NCBI GenBank assembly: GCA_964509425.1
Contig: CAZDWZ010000009.1
Location: 110,998 to 174,997, forward strand
DNA length: 64,000 nt
Source of the DNA: CAZDWZ01 sp964509425
Lineage (GTDB): Bacteria; Bdellovibrionota_C; UBA2361; SZUA-149; CAZDWZ01
Direction: 5' to 3'
Under the pieces are notes generated by a model. That model was not told where the DNA came from. It searched no databases and saw only the letters and a program-made list of their open reading frames with translations. Positions within the stretch are counted from its first letter, which is position 1; every line of letters begins with the position of its first letter. Both the position numbers and the translations under genes were made by a program. Of the stretch, positions 8,040-16,534 are shown in pieces.

Positions 8040-8831
8040 ATGAGAACAATCGATAGCGCGGCGGAATTTCTTTATCATTTGAGAAAGACAAGAGCTTTGG
8101 CAGAAGGCCTGCCGAAATCGCTGCTCCCGGAGAATTTCCGGTGTGCGTATGCGATCCAAGACAAACTTGTGGAGAGAATTCTTGGTGAGTCGCCGGGAGC
8201 GTCGGTGATTGGTTATAAGGCCGCGTGCACGAATTCAAAAATTCAATCGATGTTTGGGCTCTCTGAACCGCTGTTCGGTCAGCTACTGAAAAATCGCAGC
8301 TACTCTTCAGGCGCTCGGGTTCCTGGGGTTGAGCTTGTTACACGATGTATAGAAACGGAATTCTCGTTTCGAATCTCCCGAGATATACCGTTTAATCACG
8401 AAGAATATTCTCTCGAAAGTATCGGCGAGTTCGTGGACGCAGTAATTCCTTCGATGGAAATCGTAGAGACCCACTACACGAATTGGACGGCGGCCGGCGC
8501 GAAACAGTTGGTCGCTGATAACGCGATTCACGGGTGTTGGATCGCCGGTGACCCGATTCCATTCAGTAGCGACTTCGATTTCTCGACCCACCAGACAAGG
8601 CTCTATGCAAACGAAAGGCTCGTTAGAGAAGGAAGTGGGGCGAATGTATTAGGCAATCCCCTGCGAGTTGTATGCTGGCTGGTGCAAGAGCTTCAAAAAT
8701 ACGGCAAAAGTTTGCGGGGGGGCGAGGTGGTGACAACAGGACTTACAACCGACGTGTATTTAGCACAACCGGGTGAAACCCTTCGAGCAGATTTCGGAAC
8801 AATCGGCAACGTGGAATGCGTAGTCGAATGA
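8040..8831 (+). CDS. 2-keto-4-pentenoate hydratase / fumarylacetoacetate hydrolase family enzyme
   Basis: A 263-residue protein of the MhpD-like group (2-keto-4-pentenoate hydratase and 2-oxohepta-3-ene-dioate hydratase), which hydrates or decarboxylates 2-keto-enoic acids in aromatic meta-cleavage routes using a divalent metal. The family pattern is seen in IGYKAACTN (substrate loop), the metal-binding ETEFSFRI segment, and GEVVTTGLTTDVYLAQPGE near the end, where the family usually has GxxxxTGxxxxPxPxxxGD. The start has GGAGA nine bases upstream. It is divergent from a double Lrp regulator. No other ring-cleavage genes are nearby, so its pathway is uncertain. Confidence 0.85.
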   Translation: MRTIDSAAEFLYHLRKTRALAEGLPKSLLPENFRCAYAIQDKLVERILGESPGASVIGYKAACTNSKIQSMFGLSEPLFGQLLKNRSYSSGARVPGVELVTRCIETEFSFRISRDIPFNHEEYSLESIGEFVDAVIPSMEIVETHYTNWTAAGAKQLVADNAIHGCWIAGDPIPFSSDFDFSTHQTRLYANERLVREGSGANVLGNPLRVVCWLVQELQKYGKSLRGGEVVTTGLTTDVYLAQPGETLRADFGTIGNVECVVE

Positions 8832-8863
8832 GGTTTATTAGAACCTGGATAGCGCGAACGAGA

Positions 8864-8892
8864 GGGACAAGGAATCTTCGCGTGCTTGTCCC
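8864..8892. terminator. 8-bp hairpin between convergent genes
   Basis: GGGACAAG (8864-8871) pairs with CTTGTCCC (8885-8892) around a 13-base loop, placed between the convergent hydratase and GNAT genes. No clear T-run follows, so its efficiency as an intrinsic terminator is uncertain. Confidence 0.45.
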
Positions 8893-8900
8893 GCGGTGAG

Positions 8901-9392
8901 TCACTCTTCTTCTCGCCGCCTTTCTCCGTAATTTCTTGAGAGCATGTACACTTCATCCGCCGAATACATGTCTCGAATGGTGAACTCTACCTCAGCGCCC
9001 AACTCCGAACGGTAAAGCCGCTGGGCTGCATTGTCCGATCGCGTGGTTACCACGATATGTTTGAGCTCCGCATCTCGAGCCTTCAGATGCTCATGAACCT
9101 CCAGCAGTGATTCCCTGATTAAGGTCCTACCGATGCCACGTCCCCGGAACTCCGCGGATACGGCGAGATGTTCTAACTCCAAGACTGCTTGCTTTCGAAA
9201 TCCGGCCCTCTGACACCATTGGATATATCCGAGAAGGGAGCCGCCGGCATCTGCGACGAAACACAACATTCTGGGATAGGCGCGCAAGTTACACTCTATC
9301 CACATTTTCGTATCGAGATGCCGAGGGAAGCATTCAGCATGAATCGTGGCAACCTCCGTGATATCTGCCTCGGCCATTGCGCGGATTTTCAT
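8901..9392 (-). CDS. GNAT-family N-acetyltransferase
   Basis: A 163-residue single-domain acetyltransferase using acetyl-CoA. Motif A is LELEHLAVSAEFRGRGIGRTLI, with the Arg-Gly-Arg-Gly-Ile-Gly pyrophosphate loop near residue 92. Motif B is represented by TTRSDNAAQRLYRSELGAE. It is closest in shape to RimI-like enzymes, but substrate specificity cannot be predicted. The ATG chosen has GAGGA about 7 bases upstream; a TTG two codons earlier is the other option. It is divergent from the DUF6122 gene. Confidence 0.85.
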   Translation of the reverse strand: MKIRAMAEADITEVATIHAECFPRHLDTKMWIECNLRAYPRMLCFVADAGGSLLGYIQWCQRAGFRKQAVLELEHLAVSAEFRGRGIGRTLIRESLLEVHEHLKARDAELKHIVVTTRSDNAAQRLYRSELGAEVEFTIRDMYSADEVYMLSRNYGERRREEE

Positions 9393-9534
9393 TCTCAATT
9401 CCTCGTTCGATCTTTTGAAAGCCTCGTCTGCCGCGTCCCGTGGGAACCTTTGTCTGGTATACCGGAACTACAGAAGTTGAGCTAAAGCTTTGGTTTCGAT
9501 GAACTGCTTCAGTAAGACGCTCAACGGAGATGGA

Positions 9535-9843
9535 ATGGATATTGCATTCTTGTATGGAATTGGTCACATTCCGTTTCACTTTTTGATTCCTCTCGCAATC
9601 TACTTTACTACGAAAAACAAACTCCAACTGATTCAGCTCGAGAGTGCAAATCTGATCGATCTGGACCATCTGTTCGCGGCGCAAATTTTTGTCGCGGAGC
9701 GCTGCTCTCTTTCGACTCATCCGCTTCATGGTGTCACGGCCGCTTCATTCTATTTCGTACTTGCTCTTCTCCCGGTGAGCCGTTGGTTTGGAATTGGTGC
9801 GTTATTTCATCTTCTGCTCGATTCTCCAACTTGTCTGATGTGA
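9535..9843 (+). CDS. DUF6122-like small membrane protein
   Basis: A 102-residue protein with about three hydrophobic helices. The conserved polar points are HIPFHFLIP, ANLIDLDHLFA, HPLHG and FHLLLD. This His/Asp pattern inside membrane helices is that of the DUF6122 family and recalls the membrane metal-dependent hydrolases of the YdjM type, although no activity is established. The start chosen follows a GGAG five bases upstream; an in-frame ATG 12 codons earlier is less well supported. Confidence 0.75.
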   Translation: MDIAFLYGIGHIPFHFLIPLAIYFTTKNKLQLIQLESANLIDLDHLFAAQIFVAERCSLSTHPLHGVTAASFYFVLALLPVSRWFGIGALFHLLLDSPTCLM

Positions 9844-9972
9844 TCGATGTTTCATGATTAACGCAGATGCGAAGTCTGCTCTTCGAGAGGAATGGACCTT
9901 GACTTTACTCGTTGGCCATCACACAAGTTTTGCACCTCGATGTTCGATTTAGGTAAAGCGAGAGTCATAAAA

Positions 9973-10536
9973 ATGAAACACTCAAAATCCATTACTGCGA
10001 AACAACGTGATGAGTTATTTCGTCTGCTGAAAGACCGTTTCGAAAAAAACGTCCGGCGGCATAAGGGAATAATCTGGGAGAAAGTCCAAAAAAAATTGGA
10101 AGCCAGGAGCGAAGAACTATGGTCCCTAAATGAAATGGAAAGAACAGGCGGGGAGCCTGATGTTGTGGGATTCGATAAAAAGACCAACGAATACGTTTTT
10201 TGTGATTGTGCGGCGGAAAGTCCCAAAGGTCGACGGAGCATTTGTTACGACCGTGCGGCACAAGACGCGCGGAAGGAGCACAAGCCAAAATCAAATGCCG
10301 TTGAAATGGCTTCAGCTATGGGAATTGAATTGCTGACTGAAGAGCAGTACCGCGAGCTGCAAACGCTTGGAAGCTTCGATACCAAGACTTCAAGCTGGAT
10401 CAAGACTCCGGCCGATATTCGAAAATTGGGTGGAGCTGTTTTTTGTGATCGACGGTACAACCGTGTCTTCGTCTATCATAACGGTGCGGAATCGTACTAC
10501 GCCGCTCGCGCATTTCGAGGAATGCTAAGAGTTTAG
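9973..10536 (+). CDS. DUF4256 family protein
   Basis: A 187-residue cytosolic protein matching the DUF4256 family along its whole length. Recognisable blocks are LKDRFEKNVRRHKGIIW, MERTGGEPDVVGFDKKTNEYVFCDCAAESPKGRRS, MGIELLTEEQYRELQ and SWIKTPADIRKLGGAVFCDRRYNRVFVYHNGAESYY. The function of this family is unknown. The start giving MKHSKSITAKQR fits the usual family length. The upstream frame is open for 27 more codons but has no ribosome-binding site. Confidence 0.85.
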   Translation: MKHSKSITAKQRDELFRLLKDRFEKNVRRHKGIIWEKVQKKLEARSEELWSLNEMERTGGEPDVVGFDKKTNEYVFCDCAAESPKGRRSICYDRAAQDARKEHKPKSNAVEMASAMGIELLTEEQYRELQTLGSFDTKTSSWIKTPADIRKLGGAVFCDRRYNRVFVYHNGAESYYAARAFRGMLRV

Positions 10537-10607
10537 TGACACGTGAGATCGAGCAAATACGCAAGAACGATCGAATCATGCTGTGAGATTGGTGCTCCTT
10601 TCCGCAC

Positions 10608-11351
10608 TTAAATCAGCGGAGAAAAAGTTGAAGCCGCTATCCCAGTTCGAGGCTCGGAAGACATTCTTACCGGAATCGCGTTTGGTAGGAGCGTCGAAGG
10701 GTGGTTCGAAGTAAGTCCAAGACTCGGAGTAGTTGCTGGTGAAGGTGTAGGTGCCTCGCATGTGGTAGTGAGCAGCTCATAGATATCGATCAGAAGTTCA
10801 CTATTCTCGCTTGTGTCTCCACATTCGCCGAAGGAGTCGGTCGAAGAAGTCTGGATCTCGTCTTCAGAAATGCCTTCGCCTATATTCTCCGTATGAGCAT
10901 CTGAATGACTTGGTTCACTCTCCTCAGTTGAACTGGTCTTCGTCGAACCCCTACATTTGAGTTGTAAAATCTTCGAATAATCTTTGATATTTTTAAGCAA
11001 CGTGGAGAGAAGCGCCTTGTATTCTTCGTCCTGAACTTTCGCTGCCCTAATCACGGCCTGCGCACCCTTTAAGTATTTTAGAATGGCTGCTTGGGCAGCC
11101 TTTTGCTCGACCGAATCGTCGTTATCATTTTTGAGCGCTTCTCGTTCGATGGCTTCGTTTAGCTCTTTCAGAGCTCTCTTTTGGTCGCTTAATGTCCCAA
11201 GTAGGAGAATCCTTACACCCCCGCTATTTCCAAAGAAGAACCGTGGTTCTTCTTCAGAATTATTGGCCTTCGCACTCGGAGTTAATGAAAGGAGGAAGAC
11301 CGAAAATGCGATCGGCGCAAGGCAGCGTGCCGGAATAAATAACCGATTCAT
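10608..11351 (-). CDS. secreted helical hypothetical protein with Ser/Thr/Pro-rich tail
   Basis: A 247-residue protein with a signal peptide (MNRLFIPARCLAPIAFSVFLL...SAKANN). Residues about 50-135 are a predicted helical, charge-rich stretch (KRALKELNEAIEREALK, ILKYLKGAQAVIRAAK) that could form a coiled coil. The last 110 residues are rich in Ser, Thr, Glu and Pro. A GAGGG site precedes the ATG. I do not recognise a family. It is probably periplasmic or surface-located. Confidence 0.65.
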   Translation of the reverse strand: MNRLFIPARCLAPIAFSVFLLSLTPSAKANNSEEEPRFFFGNSGGVRILLLGTLSDQKRALKELNEAIEREALKNDNDDSVEQKAAQAAILKYLKGAQAVIRAAKVQDEEYKALLSTLLKNIKDYSKILQLKCRGSTKTSSTEESEPSHSDAHTENIGEGISEDEIQTSSTDSFGECGDTSENSELLIDIYELLTTTCEAPTPSPATTPSLGLTSNHPSTLLPNAIPVRMSSEPRTGIAASTFSPLI

Positions 11352-11622
11352 AATAACCCTCGAGAAAGCGGTGACGCTTCTTTTAGAATGTTATGTGGTG
11401 GCACCGGAGCGGTGGCACCAACAGCATCTGAATAACGCCCTCAAAAACTCTAACTGTTGCCTTCTTCGCTGAGTGTCACTGCAAAATCACTGACCGCCGT
11501 CGACCCCATGCTCTCGAATGTATCCTGGCAATCTACGTAAGATCATTCTTAGATCAAAATTCATGAAGCGCCGAAATCAGTGGCTTGGCCTATGAATTGA
11601 CCGGGTACATCCACATCCACTA

Positions 11623-12669
11623 TTGTCCCCGTGGTCGAAATGGGATGCGGAGATTCATTCATTGAGAAATTCATTAGATGCTTCTGACGTCGTGCAGGAC
11701 GCCAACCTCTCCCGCAGTCTAAAATCGCAAAAAGATTCCTCCGCTATTCAATCAATTGTTGTTCTCGAGTTTTTTATAGGTGCGCTGTTACTCAGTTTTG
11801 CCGGTGTTCTTACAAAACCTCTCGCGGGATATGTCAGTCCGCTGGGCGTTGCCATCGGAAGAGCGGCGGTTGGCGTGCCATTGATTTTCCTTTTTCGTTC
11901 AATTCACCTGCGCCGAGCTAGTCGGCCGATTTGGTTGATGCCTGTTGCTCGAGATAAATGGCAATGGTTCGGAATAGTATGCCTTGCCTTGAATGCCCCG
12001 CTATTCTTTGGAGGCATCATCTATGGATCGACGGCAGTGGCGTACCTCATTTCATCGGCAACACCATTCTATATGCTTTGGTATCAGCTGTTTTTTGACG
12101 AAACTCGGCCTCCGCCGAGAGATTTCTTTTTTGCTTTCCTCGTGTTCCTTGGTCTTGCTCTGTTTTTCTCCAGAGGACTCGAGGCGGGCTTGCATGTAGG
12201 AACATTTTTGTCGTTGGGTGCGGGGGTGACGTTCGCTGGATTTCTCTATGCACAGGGAACCCTTCAGGCGAGAGTCACGACATCGGGCGAACCTCTCGCA
12301 GTGGGCACTTCGCTTTTCGGGCATCTCTTTAGTTTGATAATATCGCTCCCCTTGCTTCTCCTTCTTGCGAGCGGTGACTTTATACCGGAACTTTGGACGC
12401 CGCTTGCCGTCCCACCCCTGTGGGCGGCAATTCTTGTTGTGTTGATCGGGATTCTCGTTACTTCGCTGCCGTCTTGGCTTTGGGCGCGAAGTGTTCCCGA
12501 GCTGCCACGTAATATCGTTGCGATGACTCCCACTCTCATTGCCCTTTGGGCACCCCTTTGGACTCTTATTCTTCTTGGTGAGGCGTGGCCGAATAAAACG
12601 GAGACTGCAGGAATTGTAGTCGTCCACGGAACCGTCCTCGCCGCCTGCCTTCTGAAGCGGCGGAGGTAA
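11623..12669 (+). CDS. DMT-superfamily transporter (EamA domains)
   Basis: A 348-residue inner-membrane protein with about ten hydrophobic segments arranged as two EamA repeats. The first begins near residue 45 (LEFFIGALLLSFAGVLTKPLAG) and the second near residue 185. The C-terminal repeat ends with IVAMTPTLIALWAPLWTLILLGEAWPNKTETAGIVVV, the usual EamA signature. The family exports or imports metabolites such as amino acids or nucleotides; the substrate is unknown. The start is uncertain: the longest frame begins at a TTG without a ribosome-binding site, and a shorter start around residues 14-24 would still keep all membrane helices. Confidence 0.8.
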   Translation: MSPWSKWDAEIHSLRNSLDASDVVQDANLSRSLKSQKDSSAIQSIVVLEFFIGALLLSFAGVLTKPLAGYVSPLGVAIGRAAVGVPLIFLFRSIHLRRASRPIWLMPVARDKWQWFGIVCLALNAPLFFGGIIYGSTAVAYLISSATPFYMLWYQLFFDETRPPPRDFFFAFLVFLGLALFFSRGLEAGLHVGTFLSLGAGVTFAGFLYAQGTLQARVTTSGEPLAVGTSLFGHLFSLIISLPLLLLLASGDFIPELWTPLAVPPLWAAILVVLIGILVTSLPSWLWARSVPELPRNIVAMTPTLIALWAPLWTLILLGEAWPNKTETAGIVVVHGTVLAACLLKRRR

Positions 12670-12792
12670 CGACTTCGGGCACGGGAGCTTTCCTTGCTTC
12701 AGCTCGCGATGATGAACGGGACCGCGTTTCGAAGCTTCGGGTGCCGATACAATGAAACAAAATATCCGCCCACTTCGGGGTTCAATTCAATG

Positions 12793-12815
12793 CGCTCTAA
12801 CTAGGGGTTAGGGCG
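12793..12815 (+). terminator. 9-bp hairpin after the DMT transporter gene
   Basis: CGCTCTAAC (12793-12801) pairs with GTTAGGGCG (12807-12815), with one G-T pair and a 5-base loop, followed by TTGTTTC. It lies about 125 bases after the transporter stop and before the peptidase gene, so it probably ends the transporter transcript. Confidence 0.5.
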
Positions 12816-12934
12816 TTGTTTCAAAGCTCAGGGGTGCTCGAAGGGGCAGCTGTATCAATGTAATGAAGGGAAGCGGGAAGTTCCTCTCGCCGCCGTCCAT
12901 ATTGTTCTCGAGTCCACATCAGGTCGAGGAAAGT

Positions 12935-13960
12935 ATGAGCATGACGAAGAAGCATTTATTCAAGGCGACTGGAAGTTTGTTCGGCTCTGCCCTCGCTATT
13001 CTTCTCGGGGGGTGCACGATTGCGATGCCGGGGAAGAGCTATTCAGGCGAATCGCCGAAAGACACCCCAGAGCGTCTGCAACTGGCCGAAAGGCTGCGGC
13101 AGAACGTCGAACTGCTTTTTGTAGCTGACAAAGAAAGGAATATTTTCAATCTTCAGGGTCTACGCAGCGCCGAAGAAAATATTGAAAGGTCGCTCAGAGA
13201 AGCCGGCTATGAAGTTTTTCGTGAAGCGTTCGTCTCACAGGGTGTTCCTGTACATAACATTCGAGTCGAGCTTCCAGGAAACAAGAGACCGGAGGAGATT
13301 GTCGTCGTGGGAGCGCATTACGACTCCGTCAGAGGATCTCCCGGGGCAAATGACAACGGGAGCGGGGTGGCTCTCCTTATCGAGCTCGCTCGCGCACTTT
13401 CTGCCACACCGCAGGAGAGAACGGTTCGCTTGATATTTTTCGTGAATGAAGAGCCACCATTCTTTTGGACCGAAGAGATGGGAAGTGTACACTCCGCAAA
13501 ATTGGCAAAATCTAAGAACGAGAAGATTGTTGCGATGCTGAGCCTCGAGACTTTGGGCTATTATGAAAATGAGAAAAATACACAACGGTATCCCGCGATA
13601 CTCTCCTGGTTCTATCCGAGCCGTGGGAATTTCGTCGCATTCGTTGGAATGAGCAGCTCTTCCAAGCTTTTGAAATGTGCAATCAAACGTTTTCGGCATC
13701 ACGCGACCGTGCCGTCGGAAGGGGCGGCTTTACCTTGGATTATTCCTCACGTGGGCTCCTCCGATCATTGGTCGTATTGGCGAGAGGGATATCCGGCGAT
13801 AATGCTGACCGACACAGCAATGTATCGATATCGTCATTATCATACGACAGAGGATAAGCCGGCCCGACTGAATTACCGGATAATGTCACAGGTGTTTGAG
13901 GGGATTGAACCAATGGTGAGAGATCTCTCTCGAGTGCAGTCCATTGACGAGTGCGAATGA
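12935..13960 (+). CDS. M28-family zinc aminopeptidase-like lipoprotein
   Basis: A 341-residue exported lipoprotein. The signal peptide ends in the lipobox LLGGC near residue 26. The M28 peptidase domain shows the co-catalytic zinc ligands in order: GAHYDS (His), GANDNGSG (bridging Asp), NEEPPFF (catalytic and metal Glu), SLETLGYY, and SDHWSYWREGYPA (last His). M28 enzymes remove N-terminal residues from peptides or act as glutaminyl cyclases. Two ATGs, at 12935 and 12941, are both near a GAGGA site; the second has the better spacing. It is monocistronic and likely anchored in an envelope membrane. Confidence 0.88.
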   Translation: MSMTKKHLFKATGSLFGSALAILLGGCTIAMPGKSYSGESPKDTPERLQLAERLRQNVELLFVADKERNIFNLQGLRSAEENIERSLREAGYEVFREAFVSQGVPVHNIRVELPGNKRPEEIVVVGAHYDSVRGSPGANDNGSGVALLIELARALSATPQERTVRLIFFVNEEPPFFWTEEMGSVHSAKLAKSKNEKIVAMLSLETLGYYENEKNTQRYPAILSWFYPSRGNFVAFVGMSSSSKLLKCAIKRFRHHATVPSEGAALPWIIPHVGSSDHWSYWREGYPAIMLTDTAMYRYRHYHTTEDKPARLNYRIMSQVFEGIEPMVRDLSRVQSIDECE

Positions 13961-14083
13961 CGTAACGCAGTTTCCAAAGTTCGCGAGTTCTCCTCGTAGA
14001 CGTGTTATTGAGTCAAAGGCCGGAATCGGAGCCCGTTTTAGAGTCCATCTCCGCTGCTAATACGGAGAATGTCGCCGAGGCAA

Positions 14084-14428
14084 TCAACAGCCCGTGAGAA
14101 AGAGAGGAAGGAAGCTCCTCAGAATGAAACATCCCACGGACACCACGAATAGGTTCCAGGCCGCTTTGAATCCACCGACGGAAGCCGCAATGATTGCACC
14201 GAAGCCCGATGCCGCGCCGATAAGCGTTCCAAACCCACCTTCTAGATAGCCGAGCAATCGAGAGCAAGCTGCTAATGCATTTCCGGCTTGTCCGCAGTCT
14301 GGACAAAACGGCTGGATCTGCACGGTGGGAATAAACGCGAATGCGGAATCCGCAAACGCAAAATCGAGAATCAGAAAAAACGCAAACAACGGCAGTCGCC
14401 GGAAACTAATCCGAGAACAAATATCCAT
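14084..14428 (-). CDS. small secreted two-helix protein, VirB2/TrbC-like shape (paralogue of 52265-52810)
   Basis: A 114-residue protein with a cleavable signal peptide (LFAFFLILDFAFADSAFAF), a short Cys-x-x-Cys region (CPDCGQ), and then two hydrophobic helices. The helices are preceded by LEGGFGTLIGAASG and separated by a small basic turn (GGFKAAWN), and the second contains VSVGCFILRSFLP. This matches, in order and spacing, the GGFGALL...VGVGCFVV region of the gene at 52265. The layout is that of VirB2/TrbC pilins of type IV secretion, but no secretion genes are nearby and similarity is of shape only. AGGAG lies 7 bases before the ATG. Confidence 0.65.
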   Translation of the reverse strand: MDICSRISFRRLPLFAFFLILDFAFADSAFAFIPTVQIQPFCPDCGQAGNALAACSRLLGYLEGGFGTLIGAASGFGAIIAASVGGFKAAWNLFVVSVGCFILRSFLPLFLTGC

Positions 14429-15106
14429 ACTGAATCTCCTGTGAGGGCTTTCATCGAGATTATGGAACGGATTTGAGGCGGCTTTATGTCGAGGGTGAGC
14501 GGAATGGTGGTTTGATTCTGACGATGTCGTGCTCGATCGGTGACGAGCAGGAGGGGCGGCTAGGAGAATCTTTGAAGAGCCTGCGTTCCCTAAAATTTCT
14601 CGAAACGATTGTGATGAGAGAAGGTCGAAAGGCGACCAAGTGCTAGGATCCGCGATTCGCGCGAGCTATGATGCCGGCTATGATTTCTCGGGGGTGAAAA
14701 ATGCGCCGCGAGATGCACGAATTGTTAAGCCTAACGATCGTGCCGGGAATACGGTTCTCGTTCTCGTTCTCGTTCTCGTTCTCGTTCTCGTTCTCGTTCT
14801 CGTTCTCGTTCAAAGAGTCGGGAGCAGTCCTTCGAATCGACAGCGTCCCGCGGATGACCACGCAACGTCGACTATCTGTCCAGTACGTTTCACGCACATA
14901 ACAACAAAAGAGCAAACTCACGTCATTGTATTTTCCGCTTTGAGCCCTCGAAGTTTCTTGCTATCAAGTCAACCCGACTCCGTTCCCTTCGACACATTTC
15001 GAATGAGTAGATGTTCCTTTTGCCTCCTGCCTCAAAGTGCTGAAAGCACCTTGGTGCGGGAGAGAGCGAATCAATCGTCCCAACCACTGTTCGGAGGGTT
15101 TTGTCC
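14429..15106. other. long gene-free stretch containing a microsatellite
   Basis: About 680 bases with no convincing gene. The long frames on both strands depend on the hexanucleotide repeat at 14754-14811, which leaves them open by chance. A small hairpin (GTGCT/AGCAC near 15037-15052) lies ahead of the GC-rich oxidoreductase gene. Confidence 0.5.
14754..14811 (+). repeat. hexanucleotide microsatellite (GTTCTC, about 9.7 copies)
   Basis: A perfect tandem array of GTTCTC spanning 58 bases in noncoding DNA. In the three plus frames it would read Val-Leu, Phe-Ser or Ser-Arg repeats, and Glu-Asn on the minus strand. None belongs to a gene with a credible start. Perfect arrays of this length are prone to slippage and copy-number change. 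Confidence 0.95.
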
Positions 15107-16348
15107 ATGAGTTCGAAGCGAGTCCTCGGCGTCGTGGGCGCCGGAATGATCCTCGCGGATCAAGTGTTGTGGGCCCTGCTGGAGTTGCTGCGCCGCGGCG
15201 TCTTCACGGAGCTGCACATGGCCGCGCAGGGCAGCAAGTCACTGAACGCGCTGGTCAGCCACCGGCGGTTCGCGCGTGACTACCCCGACTTCAACCCGGT
15301 GAGCGCCTTCACGAGCTATCCGCCGCTCAGCACGGATGCGAGCGTCCGGAGCGACCGGTACTACCTGCAGATGTTCGATGCGATGCCGCCGGGGAGTGTC
15401 GTCTTCGTGGCCATTCCGGACGCCCTTCACGCGCGCGTGATCCTCGAAGCTCTGAAACGCGGGCTGCATGTCGTGAGCGTGAAGTCGCTGTGCACCAGCG
15501 CGGCGGAGCTGATCGCACTTCGTGACGCAGCGCATCAAGGCGGACTGTTCGTCGGCGTCGAGTACCACAAGATGGCCGACACGCGGGTGCAAATTGCCCG
15601 GCGCAACTGGCAAGCCGGGCAGTTCGGCGTCATGACCTCGGCCGCCGCGACTATGATCGAAGACGACTCGTACATGGGGGCCAACAGCCCGTTTGCGGTT
15701 CACTTCGTGCCTGCAACGTCGGACCCGGCCACGTACGTCGGGTGTCACTACATCCAGCAAGTCCACTACATCACGGGGGAGCGTCCGATCGCGGTCTCGG
15801 TGTACGGCGTGAAAGGCCGGTTCGTAAACGGCCCCGAGTGCGTTTCGTGGGCCACCAGCAATATTCACTATCCGAACGCGGGGATGGTGATGGTCAACGG
15901 TCTCGGTTTTCCCGGACACGCCGCGATGCGGAACCATCAGGGTCTGCAGATCTTCGGCGTGACGCCAGGCGGGAAGGGAACCTTCCTCTGCCATGTCGAT
16001 AACAATCGTGGAATGTACTACGCCACTGACCCAGATCAAGGAGGCCGAGTCACGGATGCCGGAACGGACTACATCGGCTGGATCCCTCGGCGTGAGGGGC
16101 CCGGCGGAACGATGATCGGATACGGCTACGAGTCGGTTCGAGAGTTGGTCACGACCGCGTTCGACGTCGCCGCGATTCAGGACCTCGCTGCCCGGAGAAG
16201 CCGTATCAGCGCGGTCGATGCCGAATACAACATGGCGACCCTGGGTAACACCGGGTGGTGCGCCTGTGTCTACGAAGCGATGCGTGCGTCGGTGCTGAAT
16301 CGCGGAAAGGTCGTCGAGGTGGACTATAGCGCCGCCGGAACGTCGTGA
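15107..16348 (+). CDS. Gfo/Idh/MocA family NAD(P)-dependent oxidoreductase (GC-rich unit)
   Basis: A 413-residue oxidoreductase. The Rossmann start is LGVVGAGMILADQ. The domain continues with VFVAIPDALHARVILEALKRGLHVVSVKSLCTS, where the family usually has the EKP-type Lys, and EYHKMADTRV near residue 157. The C-terminal half is the beta-sheet substrate domain. Such enzymes oxidise or reduce sugars and cyclitols. GGAGGG lies 8 bases before the ATG. Its codons are strongly G/C-ending, unlike the flanking native genes, and a hairpin follows at once. It looks like an acquired single-gene transcription unit. Substrate unknown. Confidence 0.85.
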   Translation: MSSKRVLGVVGAGMILADQVLWALLELLRRGVFTELHMAAQGSKSLNALVSHRRFARDYPDFNPVSAFTSYPPLSTDASVRSDRYYLQMFDAMPPGSVVFVAIPDALHARVILEALKRGLHVVSVKSLCTSAAELIALRDAAHQGGLFVGVEYHKMADTRVQIARRNWQAGQFGVMTSAAATMIEDDSYMGANSPFAVHFVPATSDPATYVGCHYIQQVHYITGERPIAVSVYGVKGRFVNGPECVSWATSNIHYPNAGMVMVNGLGFPGHAAMRNHQGLQIFGVTPGGKGTFLCHVDNNRGMYYATDPDQGGRVTDAGTDYIGWIPRREGPGGTMIGYGYESVRELVTTAFDVAAIQDLAARRSRISAVDAEYNMATLGNTGWCACVYEAMRASVLNRGKVVEVDYSAAGTS

Positions 16349-16365
16349 TTCCGGAGTGTCTTCAT

Positions 16366-16387
16366 AAGCGGCGTCGCCCAGCCGCTT
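16366..16387 (+). terminator. hairpin after the GC-rich oxidoreductase gene
   Basis: AAGCGGC (16366-16372) pairs with GCCGCTT (16381-16387) around an 8-base loop, 18 bases after the stop codon. A T-run is lacking. Confidence 0.55.
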
Positions 16388-16534
16388 CAATCTACCTAAA
16401 GGAGGAAGTTCGGGACAATCGCCCTCTCTCGAACACCTTTTAGTTCGGAAGTCTTCGACTCCGAGTTTTAATAGCGAGAGCCGCGCGGCATCCCACGCCC
16501 TTGCTGACCTTTATCTCGATCGCAATTGGTTTTA

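Noticed and set aside
11430..11460. Short direct repeat around GGTGGCACC near 11397-11420
   Set aside because: Two short copies only; no element or structure explains them and chance is sufficient.
14754..14811. CRISPR array
   Set aside because: The tandem repeats are 6 bases and contiguous with no spacers; no cas genes are present.
14640..15110. Long open frames with Val-Leu (plus) and Glu-Asn (minus) runs
   Set aside because: They stay open only because of the hexanucleotide repeat; there is no start signal or protein-like sequence outside it.
15239..16390. 383-codon minus-strand frame opposite the Gfo/Idh gene
   Set aside because: A typical GC-rich shadow frame; the plus-strand protein has clear family motifs, a start signal and a terminator.
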